Position numbers and translations under genes: made by a program. Positions 15,382-15,564 of a DNA stretch of 15,564 nt are shown here, piece by piece. The first letter of the stretch is position 1; the number at the start of each line of letters is the position of its first letter. The stretch lies in assembly GCA_023145935.1 (NCBI GenBank), contig JAGLDB010000021.1:1-15564 (forward strand). Reading direction: 5' to 3'. This DNA is from Candidatus Sabulitectum sp. (GTDB lineage: Bacteria; Fermentibacterota; Fermentibacteria; Fermentibacterales; Fermentibacteraceae). Below the pieces are notes generated by a model, which ran no database searches, was not told the DNA's origin, and saw only the letters and a program-made list of their open reading frames with translations.

Positions 15382-15564
15382 TCATATTACTTCAACAATC
15401 ACAGCTTTACTGTGTGCCCCAGCCCCTTTCACATACTCATCGAACCACCTGAGCTGCTCCCAGATCACATGCTCTACACTCTCTCTGGCCTGGTAGCTGT
15501 GGTCCTCGAAAGGCAGTAATACCAGTCTTGCTGTTCCTCCTGACCCGCGTACTGCTTCAAAAAA
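15382..15564 (-). CDS. S9-family (prolyl-oligopeptidase-like) serine peptidase, partial C-terminus
   Basis: Only the last 60 residues and the TGA stop are inside the window; the gene continues to the right. The fragment contains LVLLPFEDHSYQARESVEHV and then WEQLRWFDEYVK, which matches the C-terminal end of S9 peptidases, where the catalytic His lies in a segment like PHESHGYRARESV; here it would be His22 of the fragment. The pattern resembles the glutamyl/acylaminoacyl-type S9 branch more than classical prolyl oligopeptidase, but 60 residues are too few to settle this. The Ser and Asp of the triad are out of view. It lies 131 bp ahead of tolB in the same direction with no clear terminator between them. 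Confidence 0.75.
   Translation of the reverse strand, partial: FFEAVRGSGGTARLVLLPFEDHSYQARESVEHVIWEQLRWFDEYVKGAGAHSKAVIVEVI

Overview
The window looks like chromosomal DNA from a Gram-negative (diderm) bacterium. It has an outer-membrane maintenance set (TolB, the lipoproteins Pal and CpoB), a heptose-pathway isomerase (GmhA), a predicted beta-barrel protein and several lipoproteins. Nothing points to a well-studied genus. The mix of conserved housekeeping genes with fast-evolving, Ser/Asp-rich secreted proteins resembles uncultured lineages of the FCB group or nearby candidate phyla; that placement is inference and weak. All genes but one are on the minus strand, so transcription runs from right to left.

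Right edge to centre: the C-terminus of an S9-family (prolyl-oligopeptidase-like) serine peptidase enters at 15564. Then come tolB, a 211-bp non-coding element with perfect 14-bp terminal inverted repeats (13874-14084), pal and cpoB. The order tolB-pal-cpoB is the classic Tol-Pal arrangement, but tolQ, tolR and tolA are not seen here. The inverted-repeat element sits between tolB and pal and supplies the tolB stop codon.

Centre: a plausible sigma-70 type promoter at 12607-12636 precedes trigger factor (tig), clpP and clpX. These are followed with overlaps or gaps of a few bases by engB, purA, a TatD-radical SAM fusion, rsmA (ksgA), a 596-residue predicted outer-membrane beta-barrel, a lipoprotein and a TrmN6-like methyltransferase. 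This makes a compact run of about 10 kb that is probably one operon: nascent-chain folding and proteolysis, ribosome maturation, purine synthesis, RNA modification and two envelope proteins.

Left: a single plus-strand gene (1985-2437) for a small secreted protein converges on the methyltransferase gene. Divergent from it is a surface-polysaccharide run: a CpsB/YwqE-type PHP-domain phosphatase, an RmlD-like sugar-nucleotide reductase and gmhA, which leaves the window at its left edge. The phosphatase keeps its metal-binding HxH motif only if translation starts at a CTG codon at 1935, which has a good ribosome binding site and a matching promoter upstream.

Most unusual items: the terminal-inverted-repeat element inside tolB-pal, the TatD-radical SAM fusion inside a housekeeping operon, the non-AUG start of the phosphatase, and the unrecognised beta-barrel/lipoprotein pair coupled to rsmA. 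No tRNA, rRNA, CRISPR array, full insertion sequence or phage gene was seen.
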